Origin: Symsagittifera roscoffensis
Lineage: Eukaryota; Xenacoelomorpha; Acoela; Convolutidae
Length of the DNA stretch: 64,000 nucleotides
Reading direction: 5' to 3'
Assembly: GCF_963678635.1 (NCBI RefSeq)
Contig: NC_087071.1
Coordinates: 18,907,613-18,971,612, forward strand
Position 1 is the stretch's first letter. Each line of letters opens with the position of its first letter. Of the stretch, positions 52,649 to 62,365 are shown piece by piece. The notes under the pieces are model-generated. The model worked only from the letters and a program-made list of their open reading frames with translations, was not told the origin of the DNA and ran no database searches. The position numbers were made by a program, and so were the translations under genes.

Positions 52649-53058
52649 TGAGTTATGACTGGGGTGTATAACTCATAGAGTAATTTCGGATAGGGTACAC
52701 CGTCTGCTCGTCACGCTATCTTATTTTCGGCCGGATAGATTCGTGCAACTTCTTAGTCTAATACCGATCCTAATCTTACTCTTATACTATCTAGTCTCAG
52801 GTTGTTTAACTAGTCTCTGCTAGGCTCAATAGATCTAGGGTATACTGGTTTATTGCGGCTGCTGAAGTGCTCGGGAGAGTCCAACTAATTTCTAAGTTAA
52901 ATTCAAATCTCTCTGGTGCTGAAATTACAAGTAACTTCAGCACTTACAAATAAGTGGGTTGTTAGTTAGATGGATCATGATTGGTTAATATTAAATACTT
53001 TACATTGGTAAAACATTTAATTTATCCAATCATAAAATATAGTTTAGATCAGGTTCCA
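52649..53058 (-). repeat. 5' LTR (410 bp)
   Basis: Partner of 34162-34571, no difference seen. Followed on the plus strand by the second copy of the target duplication gtct (53059-53062). Confidence 0.95.
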
Positions 53059-53062
53059 GTCT

Positions 53063-53548
53063 GGCAACGAATTAATAAGACCAAATAGCTTTCAATGTTG
53101 AAATATTTACCAGAATGAGTAAACGGTTTAATGCGTCATCAAAAATTACTTTTTGAAAAAAGTTTAGAAAAAAACTAATCTAATTAGTTATGGTTGCTAT
53201 GAGAATTTATATAATAACTGGCACGCCAAAATTGGCAAAACAAGGTCCATTCAAGTGTTTGAAGATAGGTCGGAAGTTCAACACCTACTTGTATGTGTGC
53301 TGCCATACAAGTATTTGTAGGCATGGCTCTTGCCTGTGTTGACTTCACGTGTGCATGTCTCTAACGTGTGTATGGCCTTTACGTGTGTAACTCTTAATGG
53401 TGTATGGTCCTTACGCGTAAATGGCCTTCACATGTGTGTGGTTCTTAATGGTGTATGGTCCTTACGTGTGTGGCACTGAATGGTGTATGGTCCTTACGCG
53501 TAAATGGCCTTCACATGTGTGTGGTTCTTAATGGCGTATGGTCCTTAC
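53063..53548 (-). other. SK intron remnant with tandem repeats next to the exon 5 donor
   Basis: Non-coding. From about 53340 to 53548 it is built of repeats of phrases such as atggtccttacg and tggccttcacatgtgtgtgg, with an 83-bp unit repeated (aatggtgtatggtccttacg at 53396 and 53479). The repeat runs into the 3' end of SK exon 5 and copies its splice donor. Confidence 0.75.
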
Positions 53549-53676
53549 GTGTGTATAGCACTGAGGAAAAGGCGCTGGTGTTTCCTGATGACCCTGTGGT
53601 TGAGCTTCTTTGCCAATTTGGTGTTCTTGTAGATGAACCAAGTCTCCCGCAGCACATTAGCCGCAGCACACTTCAA
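53549..53676 (-). CDS. SK channel exon 5 (calmodulin-binding domain)
   Basis: A 128-bp exon, acceptor tgtgtatgtag, donor CAC|gtaagg, phase 0 in and phase 2 out. It reads [20 protein letters not shown], then [20 protein letters not shown], then IH, aligning with the constitutive calmodulin-binding domain of SK channels ([18 protein letters not shown]-type). This domain holds calmodulin, which senses cytosolic calcium and opens the pore. The 18.9-kb retroelement sits in the intron that follows. The exon end lies within a tandem repeat that also duplicates the donor downstream. Confidence 0.94.
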
Positions 53677-53967
53677 CTACATACACAAACTACTCATGAT
53701 AAGTTACGAAGGCATCGAAATTCATCAAGTCTTTTGGTTTCAATTTGTTCAAAGAAACAATTGTTTTTCTTTTAAAATTACCTCACCAATTGTATTTAAA
53801 AATTGAAATGCGTAATCAATATTTTCTTAACTTAAAAAATTGTAACTTTTGTTCAAATTGTGATGGATTAGCATTTTTAAAACCAATTTGGGTAGATCAA
53901 AAATACCCTTGATCAGAATTAGTCATCTCTCTCGCTTCCCCCGTCCTATCAAACTGCAATTACTCAC

Positions 53968-54078
53968 CCGTTTTGACAGCTGGTTGTCCATCATGAAATT
54001 GTGCACGTGTTTCTCTGCCCTCGACAGCTCCAGTTTCCTCGCCAGAACTGCAACCACCATCGCAGTACATCCAGCACC
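53968..54078 (-). CDS. SK channel exon 4 (S6 end and proximal C-terminus)
   Basis: A 111-bp exon, acceptor gttttcag, donor CGG|gtgagt, phase 0 at both ends. It reads [20 protein letters not shown] then [17 protein letters not shown], a near match to the SK family block from the lower S6 into the start of the calmodulin-binding domain (GAGCTALVVAVVARKLEL...). It forms part of the inner gate. 291 bp separate it from exon 5. Confidence 0.95.
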
Positions 54079-55245
54079 CTGAAAACAGACAAAACTTTTG
54101 TCTAATTCACTTCTCAAAGTATAAAGTTGCCTTTTTCAAGCACCCAATTTTGAACTTCCAAACTACTACAAAATTCTTTGCCCATTTCGAGTAATAAATT
54201 TTGAAATTCAAACTGCTACCTAAATCGTATTTCAAAGTTTAATGGATAAAAATCGATTATAATGGATTTTTGTTGACTAGAATGTTGGTTGTATAATCGT
54301 ATATTGTATCAAACTTAAACAAGGTAATGGATTTTAAAAAAAATAATAAAAACCCATCAAAATCAATTATAATCGATTGTAATACATGTTTATTTTCAAC
54401 CTAATCGATTACTCTTTTCAACATAAAATCTATGAAAAATGAGTTTTTTTTTTAAAAAAAAGTTAATTTTTATAGCTTCCTGTAAAAATCGAACCCGAAA
54501 GAACACCGTTCATTCTCATTTTCACTACTCCATGCCAAGTCCCGCTGCTACTTCAATCCTTTTCTCCTCACATCGATATTAACACAAGAAATATCAGTGC
54601 GGGAACAAAACACTCTCACAAAAACAACAAAGTATGCCGAACGAATTTCGATAAATTTAGGACTGTTTTCATCAGAAATAAAAGTAGCGAAGAATTTCCC
54701 GAATATATACTTAAAAATACCACGATTTTTTCTTCAAATTAGTGTCACTTTTTTGCGTCGTATGATCAAATGATATGTGACCAAGATAGTTTAGCAGTGC
54801 TCAGCAAATTTATTTCAAGTAAAAAGCTTGGAGGAATATATCAGTTTGGTTTCCTGGAGGAAGAGGGCGAGAGAGTTTTAACTTGATGCAGTATCTGAAG
54901 AATTTAGGTAAACAATTTAAGCATATTAGAAAGTTAAATTTGAAAAAAGCAAATTTGACATCATTTTTTTTGTAAAACAACATAAGATCATAAAACACTT
55001 TTTTGATATTTTTTTTGCAGAAAGGTTTCGATTTTAGAAAAAAAGTTTATTCACAAAGAGGGGCTAAACAGGCTCTAAAAACTAAAATTGCGGGAGCAGA
55101 ACTAACATTTCAGTGCTTCAAAGAAAGCTTCGAGCTTTCTCCTTGCTCTATAATGAGCCAGCTTTTTCGCTTTAGTCGCTAAATTTGGGTCATATCGCCT
55201 AATTCGCTGGAGTTTCCTAAATATGTGATTTTGTATTATTGTTCC
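54079..55245 (-). other. SK intron sequence
   Basis: Left part of the exon 3-exon 4 intron. No exon or ORF of note. Around 54240-54420 are motifs like aatcgattataatggatt, in direct and inverted orientation, also seen near 32430-32600. Confidence 0.5.
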
Positions 55246-55961
55246 GATTTTGATACGAAAGTATCGGAATATTTGTGCTCGGGTGGGTTTTTTCCTTCAG
55301 ACAAATTTCGACTTTTTAACTAGGCATTTTTGACTGAAGTTTTTTAAATCTTTCAAAAGTTTTTCTTACCCTGTGCTTAAATTTGAAAAGATATTTCACC
55401 TGTGATCATTTTTCGCAAAGTTATGTGGAATTAAAGATTGTCATTTTGGCCAAATTGGGACAATTAACGCGCGATATATTTCGCGTCAATAACGCGTAAG
55501 CGGAGATTTAATCCGTCTTAGAAATCGTTCCAAATCGGTTGAATGAAGCTTATTTGCATTAATTGATTTGGTACAAGAAGCGAAATCTATTCTTTTGTAA
55601 TTTGAATTGCGTGAGGGGGGATGAGTTTCATAAAAAATTTCACCTATAGAAAAAAAACATCATTACGAGGCCAAACTGTGCACTGGATAGGCGCACAGTT
55701 TTGTGTATGTTCCTGGATTTCAGAGACAAGTCTTTAAACATGTGAAAATTTTGTCGGAACGATCAAAGGAAAGCTAAGAACAAAAGAAGAACAAAGGGAG
55801 CGTCCGTGTTGCGGAATCCGCATACAATGCACATAATGCACAGTTTGGCCTCGTAATGATTCATTTTGCTTCATTACATTTAATTTTTTTAATGTTGTTA
55901 CTGCTCCATAAACCTTAAAAGTCAGTCGGAGCATTCAGGGCTTCGCCCTGATAAGAGCAGT
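55246..55961 (-). repeat. Hairpin-bearing repeat family, copy 1 (interrupted by a MITE)
   Basis: Diverged inverted counterpart of 58425-58935. Shared blocks: gggacaattaacgcgcgata here against tatagcgcgttaattgtccc there; ttaatccgtctta against aagacggattaa; and an end block with a perfect hairpin cagggcttcgccctg (about 55937) followed by agagcagtcttgttc. It is split by the 188-bp MITE at 55666-55853. The hairpin near one end recalls Helitron-like termini, but no CTRR end is seen. Confidence 0.6.
55666..55853. mobile_element. 188-bp MITE with 17-bp perfect terminal inverted repeats
   Basis: Begins CGAGGCCAAACTGTGCA and ends with its exact inverse complement, flanked on both sides by TA (55664-55665, 55854-55855). 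TA target choice fits Tc1/mariner-type mobilisation in trans. It contains a gcggaatccgc palindrome near its right end, a motif multiplied in the larger relative at 59737-60783. Confidence 0.85.
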
Positions 55962-56735
55962 CTTGTTCAATGTATAAATGCAAAAAAAAGAACAAAACAC
56001 TATTGCATAATTGATTGGGTCAAAACAGAAACAAACAATTTATTTTTTAGCCGTTTTCTGACAAGGCCAAATTTTGAGCAGTGAATGTAGTTTTTTCCAA
56101 GAGTTTTTTTGTGTTATTTGTTTGTCTACGTAAAACTGTGCAGCTTATATGAAATGCAAATCCTTATTGCACCAAACGTTCTTTTTTTGGCAATTCCAGC
56201 TTATACTTATAATAAGACTCTAAATTGTGAACAAAACATATTTATTTGGGGCTGAAATTTGATTGGCTAACGCTAGCCAATCAGATTGCAGAAAAAATAC
56301 TTTCAATTCGACTTTTTAGAAAAATGTTTATCAGGCTCAAAAAAACTTAATTGACCTAAGACTCAAAAAGTTTCAACCCGTTTTATCGATAAAAGGACAA
56401 TTCTTTGAAAATACTTGATTTCTGTTCAAATAACGATAGGAATGGCTTTCAACCCAGCTTGATCATTTGTAGTTCTGATTGTGCGCGGAAAACAAAAAAA
56501 AACTAAGAGACACCCGAACTAGTTCGGTTCCTTCTTCAAGTCCGTTCTTGTTTCATGAATGATTGCCTATGAATCTCTCAATGTTCATTCTAGAGTGTTT
56601 TTTGGATATTGACACCTATGCTGCACCTTGTGTATCGTACAAAATATTTTGTTAGGATCTTCTCTCTTATTTTACAAATTTACCACCTTCTAGAATATTC
56701 TCTAGGTCTTCGCCTTTATTACGCTTATTGAAACT
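55962..56735 (-). other. SK intron sequence
   Basis: No exon seen. Isolated heat-shock-element-like motifs (ttctagaatattc near 56692) occur before the tandem array begins. Confidence 0.5.
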
Positions 56736-56957
56736 TCTAGAATGTTCGATCAAATATTTCTAGAATATTCGATCAAATATTTCTAGAATGTTCGATCAGA
56801 TCTTTCTAGAATGTTCGATCAGGTCTTTTTAGAATGTTCGATCAGATCTTTCTAGAATGTTCGATCAGATCTTTTTAGAATGTTCGATCAGATCTTTCTA
56901 GAATGTTCGATCAGATCTTTTTAGAATGTTCGATCAGATCTTTCTAGAATGTTCGAG
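56736..56957. repeat. 23-bp minisatellite, 10 units, each with a heat-shock-element-like core
   Basis: Unit ctagaatgttcgatcagatcttt, about ten copies with small changes (ttagaatg alternates with ctagaatg in the right half). Reading across units gives TTCTAGAATGTTC, three inverted nTTCn/nGAAn pentamers in perfect register, the classic heat-shock-factor site. The last unit ends about 8 bases from the donor of SK exon 3 (gtgaga at 56970-56965). Confidence 0.9.
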
Positions 56958-56970
56958 GAGATCTTCTCAC

Positions 56971-57121
56971 CATGAGTCCACACGTGATGCTCACTCCTCT
57001 CCCACAGTAGGTGACAGGGTAGTAGTCCCCGTAGCCAATGGCGAAGAAAGTGATGCCCACTAAGTACATGGCATCGAGGAAAGTAGCCAGAAGTGGCTTC
57101 TCGCCATCCCCGGCTGCTGAT
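56971..57121 (-). CDS. SK channel exon 3 (pore loop and selectivity filter)
   Basis: A 151-bp exon, acceptor tttcctttccag, donor ATG|gtgaga. It reads SAAGDGEKPLLATFLDAMYL, then VGITFFAIGYGDYYPVTYCG, then RGVSITCGLM. The GYGD filter and TYCG-x-G motif are those of SK channels (SIGYGDMVPNTYCGKGV-type). The outer turret before the pore helix is diverged. Its first base completes a Gln codon from exon 2. The donor is followed within a few bases by the heat-shock-element minisatellite. Confidence 0.95.
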
Positions 57122-57756
57122 CTGGAAAGGAAAGCACGACGGTGTTCAACCCGCATTTGGAAAAGATTGTGTGAAACAAGGACCCAGAAAAAAATAACCC
57201 GTATCTGCACTGACAAACTTCAGATAAAAATCGATTTTATATAGATAATATAATGTAAAAAATTACATTTAGTGTAGCCCCATTTAGATAATTTCATCGA
57301 TTTACGATAGGTTCTGAAAGTTTTGCGGTAGAAACAAAAATTGATTTTATTGCCAAAAAGAAGAATTAAATCAATTTAAATGGATATGGGCAGAGTAGTG
57401 AAATCATTGTAACTCAAACAAAATTCATTTAACTCAAACTCAAATGTTGCTTTCGTTTCGAAAGATGAGCTAAATTTTTTTACTCAGAAAATCTCCATCC
57501 GAGCTAGAAAAGTCACTCGCGTTGAGTGTTTTGTGGCAAAATTTTAGGTTCAAGTCAATCATTTTAATTTGTTTTTAAATACGTTTCCTCTCGACAATGA
57601 AAATAAAAATTATTTACAGTTTTTTCAAAATGACATTTTCCTTGTAAACATCTAGGCGCAATTTTGGAAAATAAAATGAATACATTCTGCATATATTCTG
57701 TGGAGAAGGAAAACTCAAATCAAATCCATATCTTAAGTTAGTTGCTACATTCACTA
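57122..57756 (-). other. SK intron sequence
   Basis: No exon or clear repeat seen beyond AT-rich motifs. Confidence 0.45.
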
Positions 57757-58030
57757 GAAAGACCTATCGAGTTTAAATATGTTATTTTGTCAGTCACTTA
57801 GCCCGATTATGCTAAATATAACTTATCTGTTCAAAATCGATTGCAAATTTTTTTCTTGCCAGTACGGTAACCATCGACCAAAATCAATTTGATTTTGTTC
57901 ATAGTCTTTGGGACATGATGCCGAATTTTGTTTGGAATTGAGTAATTTCATATCACGCTATATTAAGCATAATCGGGCCAAGTGACTGACCCATTAACAT
58001 ATTTAATCTCTTCCTAAATTGATAAGTCTT
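57755..58030. mobile_element. MITE-like element with long inverted repeats
   Basis: About 275 bp. The left arm, actagaaagacctatc followed by cagtcacttagcccgattat (57757-57822), is matched by the inverted right arm, ataatcgggccaagtgactg to gataagtctttttagt (57958-58030). Arms are about 65-70 bp with several mismatches; the core is non-coding. Family unknown. Confidence 0.75.
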
Positions 58031-58424
58031 TTTAGTATGCCACTACTAAATATGAAAGAGTCGTGTGCCACAATTTAAGTCTTGATTCGATCCACATATT
58101 TTTTTCTAAAAAATCTAGATGAGAAACTTTTACGCTGCCTGTATGGAGGTAAAAAAAAGCTATGGAAACTAAAGATGAGTTTAATGAATGGGTTTTAAGC
58201 CTGAACCCTTCTTCGGAGTTTTTTTTTTGATTTCCATGTTTTGTGTTTGCGTTTGTGTTTGCGTTTGTGTTTGCTTGAAATGGATACCAACCGTTTTTTT
58301 CCTTTTGTTAACTCAGAGCTCTTTTTTAGTTCGTATCTTAAGTTTCAGTTTTTCTGAAAGATACTGAGCTTCGTGTTATAGGTAGTTATTGTCCAGGGAT
58401 ACTCTAATCGGATACACATTCAAA
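58031..58424 (-). other. SK intron sequence with short microsatellite
   Basis: Contains three tandem copies of a 12-bp unit tgtgtttgcgtt (about 58241-58276). Nothing else is seen. Confidence 0.5.
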
Positions 58425-58935
58425 CAAGACTGCTCGTATCAGGGCAAAACCCTGAAAGTTCCGATTGTCTTTTAAAGTTAAGGAGAAATAATAACAATTT
58501 GATGTAAAAAAAAATGAAATTTTTTATTCTAAAATTTAGGAATTTTTGTGAAAATCATCCCCCCACACGCCATATAAAGTACAACAGGATAATTTTCGCT
58601 CCTTGTAACCAATCAATAATGGCAAATAAGCTTCTTTGAATCAACTTTGAACAGTTTTTAAGACGGATTAAATCTCCCCTTGTGCGTTAGTAGCAGGACA
58701 TATATAGCGCGTTAATTGTCCCAAATTGGCCAAAATGGTAATCTTCAAACAACCATAATTTTACAAAAAATGATCACAGGGGAATTATCTTTTCAAATTC
58801 AAGCTCAATAAAACAATATCTTTTGAATGACATAAAAAACACTCCGTCAAAAATGGCTAGTTAAAAAGTCGAAATTTTTCTGATAAAAAAAACCCCACCG
58901 CCAGCACAAATATTCGGTTACTTTCGATAAAAAAC
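58425..58935 (+). repeat. Hairpin-bearing repeat family, copy 2
   Basis: Inverted relative of 55246-55961. Begins acaagactgctcgtatcagg with the hairpin partly decayed (cagggcaaaaccctg) and continues through aagacggattaaatc and tatagcgcgttaattgtccc. A further piece of the same end type starts near 58978 (gactcctcgtaaatcagggc), and a similar start is seen at 63569, so the family has several copies here. Confidence 0.6.
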
Positions 58936-59736
58936 TCGTTACAAAAACTTATCGAAACGAAACTAGGAAATAAACCAGACTCCTCGTAAATCAGGGCAGA
59001 GCCCTGCATTTTCCGACTGTCCTTTACTTCATATCGAATAAGTTTTGGGAAAAGAAAATATTGAAAACAAAGCGTGAAATGTTGAGTCGCTCAAAATTAA
59101 TAGACCAATCTGACTAGCTAGCCTCAAATCAACTTGGAGCGATTTTGTTGTGTGAGATGTTTCTCCACGCATAAACAAATCGCATTAGGCTCTCAGCAAA
59201 AGGAAAAAAAATCGAAGCGCGCATAATTTAGTCCACAACATTGCCAATTTTGCAATTTTTTTAAACCCAAGAACTACAAAAAAAATTGGAGCTCAAATAT
59301 CTTTTTAAGTTTGAACTCAGAAAGTTGATAAATTTATTTCATGGGGTATGAAAAATATTTCGTCAAAACTTTTATTTCGATCGGCGAAAATTGACTGAAT
59401 AAAAAAACACACCGTGCATAAATAATTTGTTTTCTTCGAAAGTCGGAGCAAAAATCTGGACTGATTTGCGGAAAAGTGTTGACTGTTCGAACCCATACAA
59501 GGAACATCAGCTGTTCATAAACTTCCATAGTATAAAAAATTTAGAATAAGAGAGTGCAAGTAATGTTGAAGAACACAAAAAGTGCAAAAAAATGTTTAAA
59601 TGTCCAATCTGACACGTGGCACCTTCTTTCCGCGGACGATTTGAACTTTAACTCCATTTGATGCTTTAACTCCAATAAAATAAACACACTCCTAAAACCA
59701 GCGATGAAAAACATTTGCAATTTTGTTTCAATATTA
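58936..59736 (-). other. SK intron sequence
   Basis: No exon seen. Contains another end-block of the hairpin-bearing repeat (cagggcagagccctg, about 59001). Confidence 0.45.
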
Positions 59737-60783
59737 CGAGGCCAAACTGTTTTGTGTCTGTATGTTTCTAGATTCCAGAAAATAATCTTTGAATATGTTC
59801 CACAATGTAGGTTCCGTGGATTACGCGTACAATTGAGTGTAAGGTAAAGTTTGTCGGCACATTTGTTGAATCGCGGATTCCGCAACAAGCGAATATAGCT
59901 AGTTCTTCTGAATTCTGCAACTGTAAGTGAGTTCCGCAAAGTGTATACGGAATCCAAAATTGTCAGCGGATTCCGCAAAGTGTAAGTGGATTTCGAGTTT
60001 TAATCATTACTGAACTTGCATATGAAGAGTTAAAAGCTAGAGCTAGAATTCTTACTTTTACCAATGCGGAATTTAAAAGCGAAGACTTAATCATTGTAAG
60101 CTGAATCGACGAACAAGTCTTAAAACATTGGTTAACTAAATCGGCGGATGTCATCTTTTATTATTTTGAATACATATCCCAGCAAACAATTTTTAAGATT
60201 GTGTTTTGGAAACACAATAGCGAATAAATTCATTATACGGAGTCATTGGGTTGAGAGTGTTTAGAACGCACAGCATAATACCAAATTAGGCCAGTGTTTG
60301 TGATTTCATCGATTCCAAATACTGGCCAGTAATTGGGATTTCATCAATCCCAAACACTGATTTAGTAGATTTCCGTTCTAGTGAAATCAAATCATGTAAT
60401 AAAAGATATATATTTAAATGATACTACATATATACATATGTGTAAATGAAAACCGCAAACAAAATGCGGATTCCACTTACAATTTGCGGATTCCAATTAC
60501 AGTTTGAAACCACAACATCTCAATTTAACTATGCATATGTCTTATGGTTTGATTGTGGATTCCACAAATTGTTGTAAATTCCCCATATACGGTTGCGGAT
60601 CCCGCAAACTCGTCTATTTTTGGATCGATTTTGAGTGCTCAGTGTTTTAAGTATTTGTTTGTGGAATCCATAACAGCAAAGAAGATCAAAGAAAAGTAGC
60701 AATGATGTGGATTCCGCGACCAATCTGAATATGGCTGGTTGTGGAATCCACTTACAATGCACAGAATGCACAGTTTGGCCTCG
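59737..60783. mobile_element. 1.05-kb TA-flanked inverted-repeat element with subterminal GGATTCC motifs
   Basis: Begins CGAGGCCAAACTGT and ends in its inverse complement, flanked by TA (59735-59736, 60784-60785), like the 188-bp MITE at 55666. The interior has many near-copies of gcggattccgc / gtggaatccac (for example about 59866, 59968, 60467, 60484, 60550, 60593, 60707, 60743). A separate palindromic cluster (ggccagtgtttg ... caaacactga) lies at 60290-60361. No transposase frame is seen; ORFs 59541-59978 and 60529-60873 show no known domain. Confidence 0.75.
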
Positions 60784-61061
60784 TAATGAAGATTTTTGCT
60801 CGCATACACTTAAATTAGATTGAAAATTCACTTTCACCAAAACTAAAAAAAGTTTCCGATTTAGTATATGCATTTAGTCATGGCTCAAGTTATTTTGAAT
60901 TTAATCATTTCAGTGAAAATAGACGTGATAAAAAATATTTCAATCAATTTTTTTAGGTTTTTGTGGTCTTGCTAAAAAAGTAGATGATACGCTTACACTT
61001 TCCACTTTTCCACCCACTTAAAAATTAGACTAAGATGCCTCGAAGGGCTTTCCCAAACAAG

Positions 61062-61127
<66 letters not shown>

Positions 61128-61347
61128 CAATTTCGTACTAGCTGTTTGCATATCCCCATGATTCAAGTGACTTTGATCCTCAGTAGTTTGTTACTAACAG
61201 ACGTGGTGAAACCAATTTATTGTATGGTCCACACAATTTCTCAATTTAATTTGATTTCAAAAAAGAAACTGAGACAGCCCGAAAAATTTTTGTCCCAAAA
61301 GGGTTAGAAAGCGGAACAAGAGTAAAAACAAAACTGCTACTACTGAC
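60784..61347 (-). other. SK intron sequence with (AT)n microsatellite
   Basis: Non-coding. Contains the dinucleotide repeat at 61064-61124. Confidence 0.5.
61064..61124. repeat. (AT)n microsatellite, about 60 bp
   Basis: Uninterrupted alternating AT of about 30 units. Confidence 0.97.
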
Positions 61348-61540
61348 TGTTCGCATATCCGCATGATCCAGCTGAGTATGAACCAGAGGGAGACAGTGAG
61401 TACCATCATGACACTCCCTGGACAGATGGTCATGAGGGTCTTGATCACGAATCTAGTGTTGAAGTTGATCCGGTTCAGGGCCCCTATGCTACGGGAGGAG
61501 GCATCTGTGAACAGCTTCGAGTGCAGAAGCATTGCACGAC
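61348..61540 (-). CDS. SK channel exon 2 (S4-S5)
   Basis: A 193-bp exon, acceptor ccctttatag, donor GAACA|gtcagt. It reads [20 protein letters not shown], then [20 protein letters not shown], then [23 protein letters not shown]. It matches the [20 protein letters not shown] block, one of the best conserved signatures of SK channels (S4, S4-S5 linker, S5). Two leading bases complete a Gly codon from exon 1. Confidence 0.95.
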
Positions 61541-62178
61541 CTATAAAGGGGATTAAACGGGATCAGTGAGTTTCAGTTTCAGAATAATTCAAGTTTATAG
61601 AAATTGAGCACAATCGATCGATGCAGATACAAAAAAAGTTTCAAGCAATTTTTAAACAAACATGATATGCAGGAAAAATTTCGTAGTGGTCGAAAAATCC
61701 AATTAATGAAAACTTTTTTTTTCATAAATGATATGTTTCGCAAAAAAAATTCGAAAGAAATTGTTTGTGTTCCTTCTGATTCAAGTTTTTTGCTCTTTCA
61801 ATGTTTTCGGATGCGCCGAAAATCATAACCAGGGGCGGATCTAGGATTTTCTCGAAGCGAAGGATTTTTCAAAGTTTTTGTTGATCTTTTTTTAGTTTAA
61901 CCAAATTGCTTTTCGGACCGCTACCAGACCACTATAAAAACCCTATTTTGAAAAAATTTTCTGCGCCGCATGCAATTTTTTGAAAAAAAACAGGTTCAAA
62001 AAATGACGTTTTTGAGCCCTTTTTGAAAACGTTCTGAAAACAAGTTCTGAAAAAATCCTGAAAAAAAACACATATTGGCGCCGAAGTCGTCTTTAGAATA
62101 TTTAGAATTGAATATATTTGTTCATGATTATTTGGCGTTTCCGTAAGAGATTTTTAATATTAGGGATCAATTTCTTGC
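61541..62178 (-). other. SK intron 1 (GC-AG type)
   Basis: 638 bp with donor gcaaga rather than gt and acceptor ctttatag. Non-coding; the plus-strand ORF 61604-61828 is not supported. Confidence 0.7.
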
Positions 62179-62365
62179 CTATCAAATACAGCCGGGAGAA
62201 CATCAAAGTAGACAACAGTAGTTGAAATGTGACGTAATCTTCATTCATGTTTCTAATGGGGGGAGTGTGGATGGAGCAGACGACTATCTCTGCTGTGATC
62301 TGACTGATTCTGTCTGACGTGAGGGCTATCTGCCAATCATCCACACAGTTGTCCACCATGAACAG
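62179..62365 (-). CDS. SK channel exon seen first in this window (S2-S3)
   Basis: A 187-bp exon, acceptor attgttttag, donor GATAG|gcaaga (GC-AG intron). It reads LFMVDNCVDDWQIALTSDRI, SQITAEIVVCSIHTPPI, then LLLSTLMFSRLYLI. It aligns with the [20 protein letters not shown]...ILVCAIHP...MFLRLYLI segment of SK channels. The gene is incomplete: the N-terminus and S1 are encoded to the right of the window. The protein is a calcium/calmodulin-gated potassium channel of the plasma membrane, damping excitability. Confidence 0.93.

Larger units (their letters stand above)
34162..53058 (-). mobile_element. 18.9-kb env-bearing Ty3/gypsy retroelement, recent insertion
   Basis: A complete element inserted in an SK intron in the gene's own orientation. 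410-bp LTRs (34162-34571, 52649-53058) begin TG, end CA, and I found no difference between them. The target duplication is gtct. Coding order on the minus strand: two small leader ORFs, Gag-PR-RT (50955-45253), RNase H-integrase (45311-42732), two tiny membrane ORFs, a 378-codon ORF, an envelope-like glycoprotein and a 597-residue ORF. RT before RNase H before integrase, with a CCHC Gag and a GPY/F integrase tail, marks it as Ty3/gypsy. It is about twice the length of a usual gypsy element; the excess is the 3' gene block and long Gag. It removes no exon: splicing from exon 5 to exon 6 remains in frame. Confidence 0.95.

Noticed and set aside
53455-53775. Plus-strand 106-codon ORF
   Set aside because: It is antisense to SK exon 5 and the adjacent repeat.
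55930-55961. A Helitron 3' end
   Set aside because: A hairpin is present but no CTRR terminus follows at the right distance, and no Rep/helicase sequence is seen.
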